DNA of 64,000 bases from Phymorhynchus buccinoides (GCA_017654935.2 CM065698.1:52929272-52993271), one strand, 5' to 3'. Shown: positions 22,012 through 34,589, counted from the stretch's first letter. The notes: a model not told the origin generated them from the letters alone. Translations and numbers: made by a program.

Positions 22012-23288
22012 ACATAACAAAGTAGTCAGAGTCTGAGTGGATAGTTTGGTGAGCTCACAGAGTCTGAGTGGATAGGTTTTGGGGCTCATAGTCAGTGCCT
22101 GAGTTGATAGTTTGGTGAGGTCATAGAGTCTGAGTGGATACTTTTTTGAGCTCATAGTCAGGGCCTGAGTTGATAGTTTGTTGAGGTCATAGAGTCTGAG
22201 TGGATACTTTTTTGAGCTCATAGTCAGGGCCTGAGTTGATAGTTTGGTGAGGTCATAGAGTCTGAGTTGATAGTGTGTTGAGGTCATAGAGTCTGAGTTG
22301 ATAGTTTGTTGAGGTCATAGAGTCTGAATGGATAGTTTTTTTAGCTCATAGTCAGGGCCTGAGTGGATAGTTTGGTGAGCTCATAGAGTCTGAGTGGATA
22401 GTTTGTTGAGCTCATACTAATCTGAGTTGATACTGTGTTGAGCTCATAGAATCTGAGTTGATAGTTTGTTGAACTCATAGAATCTGAGTTGATAGTTTGT
22501 TGAGCTCATACTAATCTGAGTTGATAGTTTGTTGAGCTCATAGAATCTTAGTTGATAGTTTGTTGAGGTCATATAATCTGAGTTGATAGTTTGTTGAGGT
22601 CATATAATGAGTTGATAGTTTGTTGAGGTCATAGAATCTGAGTTGATAGTTTGTTGAGGTCATATAATGAGTTAATAGTTTGTTGAGATCATAGAATCTG
22701 AGTTGATAGTTTGTTGAGGTCATACAATGAGTTGATAGTTTGTTGAGGTCATAGAATCTGAGTTGATAGTTTGTTTAGGTCATATAATGAGTTAATAGTT
22801 TGTTGAAGTCATAGAATCTGAGTTGATAGTTTGTTGAGGTCATATAATGAGTTAATAGTTTGTTGAGGTCATAGAATCTGAGTTGATAGTTTGTTGAGGT
22901 CATATAATGAGTTGATAGTTTGTTGAGGTCATATAATGAGTTGATAGTTTGTTGAGGTCATATAATGAGTTGATAGTTTGTTGAGGTCATAGAATCTGAG
23001 TTGATAGTTTGTTGAGGTCATATAATGAGTTAATAGTTTGTTGAGGTCATATAATGAGTTGATAGTTTGTTGAGGTCATATAATGAGTTGATAGTTTGTT
23101 GAGGTCATAGAATCTGAGTTGATAGTTTGTTGAGGTCAGAAAATGAGTTGATAGTTTGTTGAGGTCATATAATGAGTTGATAGTTTGTTGAGGTCATATA
23201 ATGAGTTGATAGTTTGTTGAGGTCATAGAATCTGAGTTGATAGTTTGTTGAGGTCATATAATGAGTTAATAGTTTGTTGAGGTCATTT
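22012..23288. repeat. Minisatellite of about 24-31 bp ending at a splice-acceptor-like site
   Basis: Units read GAATCTGAGTTGATAGTTTG, TTGAGGTCATA with a shorter class lacking ATCTG. About 43 copies occur. The final unit runs straight into TTGAGGTCATTTCAG at 23277-23291, the acceptor of the candidate exon. The 5' part is more divergent (GAGTCTGAGTGGATAC). Confidence 0.95.
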
Positions 23289-23291
23289 CAG

Positions 23292-23517
23292 GGCGGCCAG
23301 CATGCACGAGCTGCAGAGGTTGTCTCGGCACGCGCAAGCTGTGGTAGGGGCCGAGGATCAGCATGAGGTGTCCTCTGCCTACACTCACTCTGAAGTCACC
23401 GATTCCACGGCAGCTGCCGAGTCCAGTGTCCAGGAGACATCCACCTTCGCCACAGCTTCCAAAGAGCCCTCGGCCAGCCTGCCACACGCTGAACTGTGGA
23501 TGGCCAGTACAGTGTGA
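23292..23517 (+). CDS. Candidate terminal coding exon (cytoplasmic tail?) of the receptor-like gene
   Basis: TCATTTCAG precedes a GC-rich frame that runs from 23292 to a TGA at 23515-23517. Its product includes MHELQRLSRHAQAVVGAEDQ, YTHSEVTDSTAAAESSV and ends PHAELWMASTV. Composition differs sharply from the repeats around it, and the final STV would suit a PDZ ligand. However, in this frame the acceptor is phase 2, whereas the TM exon donor at 8224 is phase 1, so a direct join would hit a stop within about 20 codons. Either another exon lies between, or this exon belongs elsewhere or is not coding. No homologue is recognised. Copies of its 3' end lie just downstream. Confidence 0.38.
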
Positions 23518-25490
23518 ATTAGGTTATATGTCAGGAGGTTGTATCGTTCATCTTAGTGAAAGTCAGAAGGTACTATCCACGGCCAGCGAGCCACACGCTG
23601 AACTATGGATGGCCAGTGTGAATTAGGTTATATGTCAGGAGGTTCTATCATTCTTTAGCTTAGTGAAAGTCAGAAGGTACTATCCACGGCCTGGTGGATA
23701 TTTTGCTTTGCTCAACGGCTATGACAAGCAGGAAAATAATGAAAATTTGCAACATAAATATTACTATGATGGTCCATCACATGACACTATTTACTTTTTT
23801 TGTGACATCAGAATCTTCACATTGCAAAATATAATGAAAGGCCCTCGTGTGGATGACTTGTGTGCATTAGGGTATATGCTTGGAGGTTGTATTGTTCATC
23901 TTAGTGAAAGTCAGAAGGTACTATCAAGGACCAGTGAACCAGACATTGAACTGTGGATGGCCAGTGTGCGTTAGTACTGCAGATCCAGGGTTGACCTTTG
24001 TGGATGGCCAGTGTGTATTAGCACTGCAGATCCAGGGTTGACCTTTGTGGATGGCCAGTGTGTATTAGCACTGCAGATCCAGGGTTGTCCTTTGTGGATG
24101 GCCAGTGTGTATTAGCACTGCAGATCCAGGGTTGTCCTTTGTGGATGGCCAGTGTGCGTTAGCACTGCAGATCCAGGGTTGTCCTTTGATGTGGATGGCC
24201 AGTGTGTATTAGCACTGCAGATCCAGGGTTGTCCTTTGATGTGGGTGGCCAGTGTGCGTTAGCACTGCAGATCCAGGGTTGTTTCCTGTTGATGGCCAGT
24301 GTGTATTAGCACTGCAGATCCACGGTTGTCCTTTGTGGATGGCCAGTGTGTATTAGCACTGCAGATCCAGGGTTGTCCTTTGTGGATGGCCAGTGTGTAT
24401 TAGCACTGCAGATCCACGGTTGTCCTTTGTGGATGGCTAGTGTGTATTAGCACTGCAGATCCAGGGTTGACCTTTGTGGATGGCCAGTGTGTATTAGCAC
24501 TGCAGATCCACGGTTGTCCTTTGTGGATGGCTAGTGTGTATTAGCAATGCAGATCCAGGGTTGTCCTTTGTGGATGGCCAGTGTGCGTTAGCATTGCAGA
24601 TCCAGGGTTGTCCTTTGATGTGGGTGGCCAGTGTGCGTTAGCACTGCAGATCCAGGGTTGTCCTTTGTGGATGGCCAATGTGCGTTAGCATTGCAGATCC
24701 AGGGTTGTCCTTTGATGTGGGTGGCCAGTGTGCGTTAGCACTGCAGATCCAGGGTTGTTTCCTGTTGATGGCCAGTGTGTATTAGCACTGCAGATCCACG
24801 GTTGTCCTTTGTGGATGGCCAGTGTGTATTAGCACTGCAGATCCAGGGTTGTCCTTTGTGGATGGCCAGTGTGTATTAGCACTGCAGATCCAGGGTTGAC
24901 CTTTGTGGATGGCCAGTGTGCGTTAGCACTGCAGATCCAGGGTTGACCTTTGATGTGGGTGGCCAGTGTGCGTTAGCACTGCAGATCCAGGGTTGTTTCC
25001 TGTTGATGGCCAGTGTGTATTAGCACTGCAGATCCACGGTTGTCCTTTGTGGATGGCCAGTGTGCGTTAGCACTGCAGATCCAGGGTTGACCTTTGATGT
25101 GGATGGCCAGTGTGCGTTAGCACTGCAGATCCAGGGTTGACCTTTGATGTGGATGGCCAGTGTGCGTTAGCACTGCAGATCCAGGGTTGTCCTTTGATAT
25201 GGATGGCCAGTGACTGTGCGTTAGCACTGCAGATCCAGGGTTGACCTTTGATGTGGATGGCCAATGTGCGTTAGCACTGCAGATCCAGGGTTGACCTTTG
25301 ATGTGGATGGCCAGTGTGCGTGAGCACTGCAGATCCAGGGTTGACCTTTGATGTGGATGGCCAGTGTGCGTGAGCACTGCAGATCCAGGGTTGACCTTTG
25401 ATGTGGATGGCCAGTGTGCGTTAGCACTGCAGATCCAGGGTTGACCTTTGATGTGGATGGCCAGTGTGCGTGAGCACTGCAGATCCAGGG
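23518..25490. repeat. Degenerate exon-end copies followed by a 46-50-bp minisatellite
   Basis: GAACTGTGGATGGCCAGT, the last coding bases of the candidate exon, recurs at about 23600 and 23950 within longer units containing AGTGAAAGTCAGAAGGTACT. From about 23976 it becomes the core of a dense array (GATGGCCAGTGTG, TTAGCACTGCAGATCCAGGG, TTGTCCTTTG with an optional ATGT), about 31 copies to 25490. Confidence 0.92.
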
Positions 25491-25607
25491 TTGCAAGAAT
25501 GTTCTATAAATCAATCTCGGGGTGAAAGCCAGAAATACCTTTTTGGCTCACGTCGTTTTTTAAAACAAAGTGAGTCTATAGTATCGTACATGTTCGGTTG
25601 TGTGTCT

Positions 25608-25639
<32 letters not shown>

Positions 25640-25646
<7 letters not shown>

Positions 25647-26435
25647 GCGTACGTGGCCCGACCTTTAACCTTAACTCAAACCTTAACGTTGTCATTTTCT
25701 CTAAACATATAAGGCGTTAGAGGGTTAAAGTTAGCAGGATACTTGATTTTGACGAGAGCCTTCAAGTCACGACGATCAAAGCAGTCTTCTTTCTTCTTCT
25801 TTCCTGTAGAGCAACCACAGTCACTTCTGACTATTCTGTCGCTGTAACTTTAGGGGAATCTGCGGAAATGCATACTGAGAAGAAGAACAACAAATTGACA
25901 GTAGAAGAAGAGGACAGAAAGCCTGGCCCAGCCAGCCAGGTTCCGCTAATCGGCCCCTAACGTGATGCCGCGCCAAGCGAGAGAATGACCCAGCCAGCCA
26001 GGTCCCGCTAATCGGGCCCCAACGTGATGCCGCGCCACTGGGAAAAAGAGGGAGAAAAAAAAAAAGAAAAAAAAAGGAGAGAGAGAGAGAGGTGGGGTGG
26101 GGTAAAGTTATTGTGATTTGGAGACCCAGGACACGAAGGTGTCAGATACATTGATAAAGAACAAAATAAAGATAATCATTTGTTGCAGAGATTATTGCTG
26201 TGCAACCTTTAACCTTGACTCAGTCACACTCTTCAAACTAAAGAAGACTCTCACTCTCCACTGAAACTTTAACGTTGTCATTTTCTCAAAAAAACATAAG
26301 ATGTTAGAGGGTTAAAGTTAGCAGGATACTTGATTTTGACGTGAGCCTTCAAGTCATGGCGATCAAAGCAGTCAGATACATCGGTAAGGAACAAAAGAAA
26401 GAAAATCATTTGTTGCAGAGATTACTGTTGTGTTG
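25640..26435. repeat. Duplicated unique segment, one copy interrupted by a LINE tail
   Basis: AACGTTGTCATTTTCTC, GTTAGAGGGTTAAAGTTAGC and AGGATACTTGATTTTGACG occur near 25685-25760 and again near 26270-26340. They are followed by GATCAAAGCAGTC and then CAGATACAT...AATCATTTGTTGCAGAG. In the first copy the sequence is split by 344 bp of LINE tail, while the second copy is intact. Confidence 0.85.
25797..26140 (-). mobile_element. 5'-truncated LINE 3' end (344 bp), inverted relative to the copy at 58.1-59.2 kb
   Basis: The reverse complement matches 58870-59195: CACCTTCGTGTCCTGGGTCT, then the duplicated GGCGCGGCATCACGTT block, then GCGACAGAATAGTCAGAAGT and a GA-rich tail. A GTC lies at both edges (25794-25796 and 26141-26143). 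The paralogous uninterrupted site at about 26360-26400 confirms the boundaries. Confidence 0.85.
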
Positions 26436-26952
26436 TACCGAGTAGGAGATACTGGAAAGAAGACTCTCCATTAGATATACAAAAACGCTCTTTAAAAAGA
26501 AACACAAGACTTCAGGTGTGTACAAATAGGTACATTTTAACGTCGTCAACTTATATTTTCTGTAACAAATGGATGTACCGAGTGTGTGCGTTGACGGCCC
26601 GGTAGTTTCGCTTTATTTGCGCCTTTGAGTAACGGTTGTTCGTGTTCATTCGCACATCATCTCTGCGCATAACTTAGCCTACCGCACTTCCGGCAACAAG
26701 GCCTAGGCCTAGAGAATAAGAGATCATGCCTTACCTCATAATCAAGACGACGTACTTAACATTTAGCCCACATTCATTTCAGTCTTGAAAAAAAATATAC
26801 GGAAAATCCAGGGTTCGTCGATTTCACTGCCTTCGACGTACGAATCCTTTGTTAGGCCTAGACGATTGATCACCATGAGCAAAGACTGTACAGGGGAAGA
26901 TAAACATGGATGAGCTTGCTGGCTGTGACCTTGACCTTTGCTTTGTGGCAGA
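26436..26952. other. Unique sequence, no gene recognised
   Basis: Mixed-composition sequence with no repeat and no frame with splice support. It ends at a long G run. Confidence 0.4.
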
Positions 26953-27001
26953 GGGGGGGGGGGGGGGGGGGGGTGGGGGGGGGGGGGGGGGGGGGGGGGG
27001 G
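26953..27001 (+). repeat. Poly-G tract of 49 bases with one T
   Basis: An almost pure G run interrupted once by T at about 26974. Confidence 0.97.
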
Positions 27002-27237
27002 AATTAACGAAACGAAAATAAAATATTAGGACTAATATAAAATATCTTACAGAAATGTAGATGATGTGGAACAAGTTTTCATCGCATGAACAATCAGTTT
27101 AAAACAGTAACAGATCAGGAGTATGGCCTTACGAATCACGCAACTTCAATTATTAATTTTCTAAGAGTAAGAGGCTTAGACCCACAGGCAAAGACTGTAG
27201 GCCTACTACAGGTGTCCGTAGACCCCCCTTACCCCGG

Positions 27238-27238
<1 letters not shown>

Positions 27239-27271
<33 letters not shown>
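27239..27271 (+). repeat. Poly-G tract of about 33 bases
   Basis: A pure G run directly after CCCCTTACCCCGGC. Confidence 0.97.
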
Positions 27272-27272
<1 letters not shown>

Positions 27273-27607
27273 TTGGTCACTATGTTTTTTTCTGAAAGCT
27301 TGGTCAATATGCTTTTCAATTTTACTTGTTTGCCAAAAATAAAAATAGGGCTCCACTATGTTACATGCGCATATATAAACATACATATAATTACATTTTA
27401 AAGAAAGGGGTAGGGGTAATTTAATGCATAGAAATAATTTTAATTTACACAGTAAAATAAAATAAAATAAAAATTCAGATGCACGTGTCTACATAACAGT
27501 ATTCTCTCTATACAGGCATGGGAATTGTCATGGGAATTCCCATGCCTGCTATAGTAATAAAAATCAGACGTGAGCCTTGCAGGCTTTGCCTCTTGTTCTT
27601 TTTTGTG

Positions 27608-29664
27608 GTAAGACTGTCAGGCTTTCACCAGAGAACATGGATGGGACAGTCTGGCTTTCACCAGAGAAAAGGGATGGGACAGTCTGGCTTTCACCAGAGA
27701 AAAGAGATGGGACAGTCTGGCTTTCACCAGAGAAAAGGGATGGGACAGTCTGGCTTTCACCAGAGAAAAGGGATGGGACAGTCTGGCTTTCACCAGAGAA
27801 AAGGGATGGGACAGTCTGGCTTTCACTAGAGAACATGGATGGGACAGTCTGGCTTTCACCAGAGAAAAGGGATGGGACAGTCTGGCTTTCACCAGAGAAA
27901 AGGGATGGGACAGTCTGGCTTTCACCTGAGAAAAGGGATGGGACAGTCTGGCTTTCACCAGAGAAAATGGATGGGACAGTCTGGCTTTCACCAGAGAAAA
28001 GGGATGGGACAGTCTGGCTTTCACCAGAGAAAAGGGATGGGAGAACCAGAGGGATGGGACAGTCTTGCTTTCACCAGAGAAAAGGGATGGGACAGTCTGG
28101 CTTTCACCTGAGAAAAGGGATGGGACAGTCTGGCTTTCACCAGAGAAAAGGGATGGGACAGTCTGGCTTTCACCAGAGAAAAGGGATGGGACAGTCTGGC
28201 TTTCACCAGAGAAAAGGGATGGGACAGTCTTGCTTTCACCTGAGAAAAGGGATGGGACAGTCTTGCTTTCACCAGAGAAAAGGGATGGGACAGTCTTGCT
28301 TTCACCAGAGAAAAGGGATGGGACAGTCTTGCTTTCACCAGAGAAAAGGGATGGGACAGTCTTGCTTTCACCAGAGAAAAGGGATGGGACAGTCTGGCTT
28401 TCACCAGATAAAAGGGATGGGACAGTCTGGCTTTCACCTGAGAAAAGGGATGGGACAGTCTGGCTTTCACCTGAGAAAAGGGATGGGACAGTCTGGCTTT
28501 CACCTGAGAAAAGGGATGGGACATTCTGGCTTTCACCTGAGAAAAGGGATGGGACAGTCTGGCTTTCACCAGAGAAAATGGATGGGACAGTCTGGCTTTC
28601 ACCAGAGAAAAGGGATGGGACAGTCTGGCTTTCACCAGAGAAAAGGGATGGGACAGTCTGGCTTTCACCAGAGAAAAGGGATGGGACAGTCTGGCTTTCA
28701 CCAGAGAAAATGGATGGGACAGTCTGGCTTTCACCAGAGAAAAGGGATGGGACAGTCTGGCTTTCACCAGAGAAAAGGGATGGGACAGTCTGGCTTTCAC
28801 CAGAGAAAAGGGATGGGACAGTCTGGCTTTCACCAGAGAAAAGGGATGGGACAGTCTGGCTTTCACCTGAGAAAAGGGATGGGACAGTCTGGCTTTCACC
28901 AGAGAACATGGATGGGACAGTTTGGCTTTCACCAGAGAAAAGGGATGGGACAGTCTGGCTTTCACCTGAGAAAAGGGATGGGACATTCTGGCTTTCACCA
29001 GAGAAAAGGGATGGGACAGTCTGGCTTTCACCAGAGAAAATGGATGGGACAGTCTGGCTTTCACCAGAGAAAAGGGATGGGACAGTCTGGCTTTCACCAG
29101 ATAAAAGGGATGGGACAGTCTGGCTTTCACCAGATAAAAGGGATGGGACAGTCTGGCTTTCACCTGAGAAAAGGGATGGGACAGTCTGGCTTTCACCAGA
29201 GAAAAGGGATGGGACAGTCTGGCTTTCACCAGAGAACATGGATGGGACAGTCTGGCTTTCACCAGAGAAAAGGGATGGGACAGTCTGGCTTTCACCAGAG
29301 AAAAGGGATGGGACAGTCTGGCTTTCACCAGAGAAAAGGGATGGGACAGTCTGGCTTTCACCTGAGAAAAGGGATGGGACAGTCTGGCTTTCACCAGAGA
29401 AAAGGGATGGGACAGTCTGGCTTTCACCAGAGAACATGGATGGGACAGTCTGGCTTTCACCAGAGAAAAGGGATGGGACAGTCTGGCTTTCACCAGAGAA
29501 AAGGGATGGGACAGTCTGGCTTTCACCAGAGAAAAGGGATGGGACAGTCTGGCTTTCACCTGAGAAAAGGGATGGGACAGTCTGGCTTTCACCTGAGAAA
29601 AGGGATGGGACAGTCTTGCTTTCACCTGAGAAAAGGGATGGGACAGTCTTGCTTTCACCAGAGA
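27608..29664. repeat. 33-bp minisatellite, about 62 copies
   Basis: Units read GGGATGGGACAGTCTGGCTT, TCACCAGAGAAAA with few variants (CACCTGAG, AACATGG, TCTTGC, AGATAAAA). A single defective unit (GGGAGAACCAGAG) occurs near 28041. Because 33 is a multiple of three and the unit lacks stops in several frames, frames of 712 and 631 residues on plus and 811 and 545 on minus appear. These 11-residue repeats (for example GMGQSGFHQRK) have no coding support. Confidence 0.97.
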
Positions 29665-29816
29665 AGAATGATAGTTCCTCTTGGCATTTACCTCTCGGGG
29701 AAGGTCCGGTGTTAGGGGAAATTAGTGATCCCCAAAAGAAATTTGGGCTGGGGACAGTTTGTCTGCAAATGATGTGGGAACTGAATACAATCACAACAGA
29801 GCAAAGCGTGCAGGGA

Positions 29817-29925
29817 AACACACACACACTGTCAACCCCACCCACCCTCCCACCCACACCCACAGTTACACACACAGCCAGACAGACACACACACACACA
29901 GACAGACAGACACACACACAGACAG
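29817..29925. repeat. CACA/GACAGA low-complexity tract
   Basis: ACACACACAC, CACCCACCCTCCC and GACAGACAGACACACAC segments lie just after the 33-bp array. Confidence 0.85.
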
Positions 29926-30115
29926 TTTCATACAAACGCAAGTTCACAGATAAGCTGTGAGATGAAACCTTTTTATGAAACGTTGTTATGTGCTTTTTGT
30001 CTTTGTTGTTTACTTTTTTTCTTTCTGGAAGCAAAAACATAAAAAAGTTCATTTTTTAAAAGTAATATTTTTTTTTACATTTGCATCATTGTTTGATTGT
30101 ATGATCGTTGCTCTC

Positions 30116-31285
30116 GCTCTGTGTCCACATTGATATATCTTTCCAAGTTTCTTCACCCTCTGTCTCTCTCGCTCTGTGTCCACATTGATATCTCTTTCCA
30201 AGTTTCTTCACCCTCTGTCTCTCTCTGTCTCTCTCTCGCTCTGTGTCCACATTGATATATCTTTCCAAGTTTCTTCACCCTCTGTCTCTCTCTGTCTCTC
30301 TCTCGCTCTGTGTCCACATTGATATATCTTTCCAAGTTTCTTCACCCTCTGTCTCTCGCTCTGTGTCCACATTGATATATCTTTCCAAGTTTCTTCACCC
30401 TCTGTCTCTCTCGCTCTGTGTCCACATTGATATATCTTTCCAAGTTTCTTCACCCTCTGTCTCTCTCGCTCTGTGTCCACATTGATATATCTTTCCAAGT
30501 TTCTTCACCCTCTGTCTCTCTCTGTCTCTCTCTCGCTCTGTGTCCACATTGATATATCTTTCCAAGTTTCTTCACCCTCTGTCTCTCTGGCTCTGTGTCC
30601 ACACTGATATATCTTTCCAAGTTTCTTCACCCTCTGTCTCTCTCTGTCTCTCTCGCTCTGTGTCCACATTGATATATCTTTCCAAGTTTCTTCACCCTCC
30701 GTCTCTCTCGCTCTGTGTCCACATTGATATATTTTTCCAAGTTTCTTCACCCTCTGTCTCTGTGTCCACATTGATATATCTTTCCAAGTTTCTTCACCCT
30801 CTGTCTCTCTCTGTCTCTCTCGCTCTGTGTCCACATTGATATATTTTTCCAAGTTTCTTCACCCTCTGGCTCTGTGTCCACATTGATATATCTTTCCAAG
30901 TTTCTTCACCCTCTGTCTCTCTCTGTCTCTCTCGCTCTGTGTCCACATTGATATATCTTTCCAAGTTTCTTCACCCTCTGTCTCTCTCGCTCTGTGTCCA
31001 CATTGATATATCTTTCCAAGTTTCTTCACCCTCTGTCTCTCTCTGTCTCTCTCGCTCTGTGTCCACATTGATATATTTTTCCAAGTTTCTTCACCCTCTG
31101 TCTCTCTCTGGCTCTGTGTCCACATTGATATATCTTTCCAAGTTTCTTCACCCTCTGTCTCTCTCTGTCTCTCTCGCTCTGTGTCCACATTGATATATCT
31201 TTCCAAGTTTCTTCACCCTCTGTCTCTCTCGCTCTGTGTCCACATTGATATATCTTTGCAAGTTTCTTCACCCTCTGTCTGTCTC
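30116..31285. repeat. Minisatellite of about 45-70 bp with a CTCT length-variable part
   Basis: The constant part is GTGTCCACATTGATATATC, TTTCCAAGTTTCTTCACCCT. The linker CTGTCTCTCTCTGTCTCTCTCGC varies in length. About 20 copies are present. Confidence 0.95.
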
Positions 31286-31292
31286 TGTCTGC

Positions 31293-31386
<94 letters not shown>
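31286..31386. repeat. (CT)n-(CA)n compound microsatellite
   Basis: A pure CT run to about 31359 followed by a CA run to 31386. It appears to be an extension of the CT linker of the preceding minisatellite. Confidence 0.97.
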
Positions 31387-31391
<5 letters not shown>

Positions 31392-32244
31392 TGAAATTAT
31401 AAAACAAATATTTTGCTTTAGGCGTTAAGTCAATAAATGATCAGCATAAAAAAAACACTATTACAAATCTGCAATATTTTGGATTTATTTTGTAAAATCC
31501 TTCAACAGGCATATGAGACATAATTACCTTTTAAAATACCAATGTATTAGCCATATATCTCACACTGGGATATGCATTATCTGATGTCATCAACATCCAT
31601 GTCATATGGCATCAACACATCATCAAAATATTCACAATTTGTTAAACAATAGTATGATTAGTTTACAATCATGATTTACTGGGTGCCATAGAAATGCAAC
31701 ATTTCTAAAAACTATGACAACTATAGCACAAAGCATGCATCACACACATGACAACTATAACACAAAGTTTCAGTGACAAAGCGTGCATCACACACATGAC
31801 AACTATAACACAAAGCGTGCATCACACACATGACAACTATAGCACAAAGCATGCATAACACACATGAAGTCCAAACATATGTGCATGTACGTGAGCACAT
31901 CAACACACAACATTAATTTGATTCATTTCTAAAAAGTGAGGCCTGTCCCTTGCTAGGCTCCAGGCGCCATTACAGACATGAAAACCAACAGAGTCAAGAA
32001 AGAGGAAAAAGGAGACACACAAGATTAAAACATCAAAAAGAACAAGACATCAACAGAAAAAAGAAAATTCAATACATGTAGGGAACATATACCCCCAGTC
32101 CCTCCACTCTCTCTCCCATCCCCCTCCCCTCTCCCACAGTCCCCCAGTCCCCCCCCCCCCCCCCCCCACTCTCTCTCACTCTTTCTTACACACACACACA
32201 CTGTTCGGGATAAGACATATAAGCAGACTGACGGTTGACATAGG
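31387..32244. other. Intergenic sequence with a short 30-35-bp repeat and C-rich tract
   Basis: ACAACTATAGCACAAAGCAT and GCATCACACACATG alternate over 31715-31870 (about four copies). A poly-C run lies at about 32150-32167, followed by a CA run. No gene is seen, although part of 32168-32244 may be the 3' UTR of the adjacent LINE. Confidence 0.5.
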
Positions 32245-32248
32245 AAGA

Positions 32249-33161
32249 TTAATCATGGTTAAAATAGGTATGGAATAAGGTCTTCATGCCCGATTTAAAA
32301 GCGTTAAACGTTTGTGCATTACGAACGGCTAAAGGTAACGAATTAAAAACAGTAGGGCCAGCAAAAGAAAAGCAACGCTTGCCATAAGTCTCCAGGCGAA
32401 ATCGCGGGATGGCCAAATGACCGGCGTCTGAGGAATGGAGAGATCTCCATGGTTTGTATGGCACAACTAAGTCTGAAAGATAGGAGGGAGCAAGACCGTG
32501 GAGGCATCAAAAACAGAGGGAGGCGATTTTGTATTCGATACGGGCTCGGACGGGAAGCCAGTGCAGCTCCCTCAAGAGAGGCTTTGCATGGTCTAATTTG
32601 CGTTTTCTGAGGACTATGCGTGCAGCATGATTCTGAGCTCTCTGCAGTTTGTCGAGAAGCGTGTTTGGGAGACCAAAAAACAAAGAATTGCAATAGTCCA
32701 GTCTGGACAAAACAAATGCTGACATGAGCTTTTGGGCCGCATCAATGGTAAGAAAAGGACGGATATGACTGATTCTGCGGAGCTCAAGATAGATGGTCCT
32801 GCACAGTTGGTCCTCCATTGAGAGTACACGATCCAGATGTACCCCAAGATTCCTAACGGACTCGGCAAAACAGATCTCTTCACCAGACAAAACAAGAGAA
32901 CTACTGTCGGAGACTGCTTTGAGCTGCCTAGTCGTTCCAACAGGGATGACCTCGGTCTTCCCATCATTCATTTTCAGCTTGTTCAGTCATCCAGTTTTTG
33001 ACAGATTCTATTGTCTGCTGAAAACTGACAACAAGCTGGGGAAACTGACAGGGTTGTGCTGACTGATGCAGCTGTGCATCGTCAGCGAACATGTGATGCA
33101 CAACATCAAACTGCCTGATCCACTGACTGAGAGGTTGAATGTACATAATGATGTGACACAC
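32249..33161 (-). pseudogene. CR1/L2-type LINE, reverse transcriptase C-terminal half
   Basis: The minus-strand order is a RT piece with HHMFADDAQLHQ (33161-32964), then KTEVIPVG, SVRNLGVHLDRVLSMEDQL and ISHIRPFLTIDAAQKLMSAF. VLSRLDYCNSLFFGLP, LDKLQRAQNHAARIV and LLRELHWLPVRARIEYKI follow. After a shift comes the C-terminal YKPWRSLHSSD, YGKRCFSFAGP and SLPLAVRNAQTFNAFK, ending with a stop at 32249. These phrases are diagnostic of CR1/L2 clade LINEs. Frames change near 32964 and 32500, so the copy is dead. It is truncated at about 33165. Confidence 0.92.
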
Positions 33162-33384
33162 ACCGCATAGCCATTGCTAATATAAACAATTTACATCCAT
33201 AAATTACAATTTTGCATTACAAGATCTATGCACATTTCTTTCTGTGATACAAAAGCAGTATCTGTGTATCATCTTTGTTTGCACTGCACATTTCAATCTA
33301 CAATGAGGCATAGTGCGGCATCATGGAAACATAGTTATAGATGTGTCAATGTTCACACACACAAAAGTTCAAGTATGCTTGATC

Positions 33385-34585
33385 ACACACCAACACACAC
33401 ACTTCAACAAGATGAAGTAGGCTGCATAATGGGAAGAAGACATACACACACACTTCAACAAGATGAAGTAGGCTGCATAATGGGAAGAAGACATAGACAC
33501 ACACTTCAACAAGATGAAGTAGGCTGCACAATGCGAAGAAGAAGACATAGACACACACTTCAACAAGATGAAGTAGGCTGCATAATGGGAAGAAGAAGAC
33601 ACACACACTTCAACAAGATGAAGTTGGCTGCATAATGGGAAGAAGAAGACATACACACACACTTCAACAAGATGAAGTTGGCTGCATAATGGGAAGAAGA
33701 AGACACACACACACTTCAACAAGATGAAGTAGGCTGCATAATGGGAAGAAGAAGACACACACACACTTCAACAAGATGAAGTAGGCTGCATAATGGGAAG
33801 AAGAAGACACACACACACTTCAACAAGATGAAGTAGGCTGCACAATGGGAAGAAGAAGACACACACACACTTCAACAAGATGAAGTAGGCTGCATAATGG
33901 GAAGAAGAAGACACACACACACTTCAACAAGATGAAGTAGGCTGCACAATGGGAAGAAGAAGACACACACACACTTCAACAAGATGAAGTAGGCTGCATA
34001 ATGGGAAGAAGACATAGACACACACTTCAACAAGATGAAGTAGGCTGCACAATGGGAAGAAGAAGACACACACACTTCAACAAGATGAAGTAGGCTGCAT
34101 AATGGGAAGAAGAAGACACACACACACTTCAACAAGATGAAGTAGGCTGCATAATGGGAAGAAGAAGACATAGACACACACTTCAACAAGATGAAGTAGG
34201 CTGCATAATGGGAAGAAGAAGACACACACACACTTCAACAAGATGAAGTAGGCTGCATAATGGGAAGAAGAAGACACACACACACTTCAACAAGATGAAG
34301 TAGGCTGCATAATGGGAAGAAGAAGACACACACACACTTCAACAAGATGAAGTAGGCTGCATAATGGGAAGAAGAAGACACACACACACTTCAACAAGAT
34401 GAAGTAGGCTGCATAATGGGAAGAAGAAGACACACACACTTCAACAAGATGAAGTAGGCTGCATAATGGGAAGAAGAAGACATACACTTCAACAAGATGA
34501 AGTAGGCTGCATAATGGGAAGAAGAAGACATACACTTCAACAAGATGAAGTAGGCTGCACAATGCGAAGAAGAAGACATACACTC
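33385..34585. repeat. Minisatellite of about 46-55 bp, about 24 copies
   Basis: The unit is CACTTCAACAAGATGAAGTA, GGCTGCATAATGGGAAGAAG, AAGACACACACA with a variable CA run. Frames such as FILLKCV and YAAYF repeats on minus are artefacts. A further cluster lies at 40883-41020. Confidence 0.95.
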
Positions 34586-34589
34586 AATT

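Noticed and set aside
27617..30052. 811- and 712-residue frames
   Set aside because: The 33-bp unit is a multiple of three and lacks stops in several frames on both strands; identical 11-residue repeats with no unique domain.
33385..34585. CRISPR-like regular array
   Set aside because: The repeats are contiguous with no unique spacers, and the window is eukaryotic. The same holds for the other arrays.
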